Assembly: GCA_946477805.1 (NCBI GenBank)
Contig: CAMKZP010000246.1
Location: forward strand, 1-6,030
Length of the DNA: 6,030 bases
Direction of reading: 5' to 3'
Source: an uncultured Enterobacter sp.
GTDB lineage: Bacteria; Pseudomonadota; Gammaproteobacteria; Enterobacterales; Enterobacteriaceae
In this document: piece after piece, positions 5,277 to 6,030 of the stretch
Position numbering within the stretch: position 1 is the first letter of the stretch
Layout: every line of letters begins with the position of its first letter
Notes under the pieces: generated by a model
What the model was told of the DNA's origin: nothing
Seen by the model: only the letters and a program-made list of their open reading frames with translations
Databases searched by the model: none
Program-made: the position numbers and the translations under genes

Positions 5277-5494
5277 TTCCGGTCCTTAACTTTGCTGTAT
5301 CGTTCGTGACTCATTACTTCCCAGTTCTTTCCGCCATCGCGGGAGAGTAGCCGCCAGCGGTGATTAACCTTGAGGCTCAAATTACCGGAGCCGTGCATAC
5401 GGCAGGGGTGAATGCGCCTTGCCCTGAACTGGCTTAAAACGTGTACCGCTTTGAGGTGAACCCACTCAGGAATTCGTATTGCTGTCAGTGCCAC
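5273..5494 (-). CDS. Small basic phage protein of unknown function, 73 aa
   Basis: Starts (GTG) MALTAIRIPEWVHLKAVHVL. The segments FRARRIHPCRMHG (23-35) and HRWRLLSRDGGKNWEVMSHERY (45-66) give a His-, Arg- and Trp-rich protein, basic overall. One Cys and several His are present, but there is no clear metal site. The pattern looks like conserved small proteins of lambdoid prophages; the function is not known to me. The GTG start is supported by a near-perfect AGGAGGT five bases upstream. It overlaps the upstream 84-aa gene by 29 bp in another frame and the downstream 135-aa gene by 4 bp (ATGA). Confidence 0.8.
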   Translation of the reverse strand: MALTAIRIPEWVHLKAVHVLSQFRARRIHPCRMHGSGNLSLKVNHRWRLLSRDGGKNWEVMSHERYSKVKDRK

Positions 5495-5720
5495 CAGCTA
5501 CCTCCTCGAATCTCAGCTCCATTTCGCGCGCCATTTCGATAAACGTGGCCAGTGAGCAAATATGCTCGTCGTCGAACAGCTGGCGGTCGCATATCACCCT
5601 TCCGTTCTCGATGTGCACAACTACCCGCCCGGTAAAATCAGGGAGGACATGCAGATCCACGTTCAACACGGGACGGGGGATCAGCGCACCCTGATAAAGC
5701 ACTGTTTGCTGGTTATTCAT
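5466..5720 (-). CDS. Acidic phage protein of unknown function, 84 aa
   Basis: Starts MNNQQTVLYQGALIPRPVLN. Alternating hydrophobic residues in the first half (VDLHVLPDFTGRVVVHIENGRVI) suggest a small beta-sheet. A helix follows (CSLATFIEMAREMELRFEEV) and then a polar tail. The protein is acidic, unlike its basic downstream neighbours. No catalytic motif or family is recognised. GGAGG lies six bases before the ATG. The start overlaps the upstream gene's stop as ATGA, and its last 29 bp overlap the 73-aa gene. This is consistent with one polycistronic phage message. Confidence 0.8.
   Translation of the reverse strand: MNNQQTVLYQGALIPRPVLNVDLHVLPDFTGRVVVHIENGRVICDRQLFDDEHICSLATFIEMAREMELRFEEVAGGTDSNTNS
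5500..5506 (-). promoter_or_regulatory. Ribosome binding site deciding a GTG start
   Basis: AGGAGGT lies five bases before the GTG at 5494 and inside the end of the 84-aa gene, supporting the overlapping start of the 73-aa gene. Confidence 0.8.
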
Positions 5721-6030
5721 GGCTGGCCTCCGGGGTAGCTGGTTTTTTGTTTCTTGGCAAACTCGACCAGCTCAGAAATAAGATCGTCGACGAGTACCTT
5801 TCCGCTTTCTGTCAGAAACTCTCCGCTGCCGTTAACATCTACAGCGCTGCTGTATATCCATCTGATGATTTTTACTCCTTCGATATTTCCGTACTCACCG
5901 AGAGTCATTTTTTCGAATCTTCTTAAAAGGCCATCCATGAGAATCTCTGTTAACTCGACCGTGTTAATACCACCTTTGTTGAGCTTAATAACAAGGCAGT
6001 TACTGCCCGTTTTACGCTGGTGGCGTAATA
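5717..6030 (-). CDS. Phage protein of unknown function, probably partial at its 5' end
   Basis: The frame ending at 5717 has an ATG at 5938 (73 aa from there, MDGLLRRFEKMTLGEYGN) but stays open without a stop to the right edge. The upstream residues (CLVIKLNKGGINTVELTEIL) look like real protein and run straight into the next helix, and no other ATG, GTG or TTG occurs in that stretch. The ATG at 5938 has only a weak GAGA before it, unlike the strong sites of its neighbours, so I favour a start beyond the window. Seen features: a mixed alpha/beta pattern, IIRWIYSSAVDVNGSGEFL in the middle and a helical end (VLVDDLISELVEFAKKQK). No family is recognised. The stop overlaps the 84-aa gene's ATG by 4 bp. 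Confidence 0.65.
   Translation of the reverse strand, partial: LRHQRKTGSNCLVIKLNKGGINTVELTEILMDGLLRRFEKMTLGEYGNIEGVKIIRWIYSSAVDVNGSGEFLTESGKVLVDDLISELVEFAKKQKTSYPGGQP

Noticed and set aside
1..6030. CRISPR array or retron-like repeat system
   Set aside because: No regularly spaced repeats of 25-40 bases and no reverse transcriptase or Cas motifs were seen.

Overview
The window is enterobacterial: a short stretch of bacterial DNA on the left joined to one end of an integrated temperate phage (or related integrative element) on the right. Three things point to Enterobacterales. There is a fragment closely matching the 3' end of E. coli-type tmRNA (ssrA). It is followed by the kind of hairpin and terminator that lies downstream of ssrA in enterics. 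The phage genes are of lambdoid type. Species cannot be fixed from the sequence alone. Bases 1-32 are not biological: they are Illumina Nextera read-2 adapter ending in the Tn5 mosaic end, so this is the end of a contig.

Layout: 33-451 holds no convincing gene but contains a striking doubled ATCGATCGAT palindrome. At 452-619 is a small four-cysteine zinc-ribbon-like protein. At 698-1660 is a family 2 glycosyltransferase that resembles the lipopolysaccharide-core enzyme YibD/WaaH. At 1820-1932, read on the minus strand, are the last ~35 bases of ssrA, then a hairpin, then a rho-independent terminator; this is the attachment-site junction. Between the junction and the integrase (1933-2055) are short repeats suited to being integrase or Xis binding sites.

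From 2056 to the right edge every gene is on the minus strand, in one tightly packed, probably translationally coupled operon. In transcription order it reads: unknown protein running off the right edge (5717-6030), 84-aa unknown (5466-5720), 73-aa unknown (5273-5494), 135-aa basic unknown (4869-5276), 31-aa single-span membrane protein (4777-4872, easily missed), 102-aa unknown (4457-4765), ParB-like DNA-binding protein (3382-4464), excisionase (3183-3392) and tyrosine integrase (2056-3228). Most neighbours overlap by 4-46 bp and most starts carry strong Shine-Dalgarno sequences.

The integrase and excisionase would direct integration at, and excision from, the tmRNA gene. The complete ssrA should lie at the far, unseen end of the element. 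The ParB-like protein has no ParA partner in view and is co-transcribed with xis and int. No clearly new defence or mobile system is proven here. The best leads are the ParB-xis-int cassette, the 31-aa membrane peptide, the altered ssrA copy, and the repeats beside the integrase.
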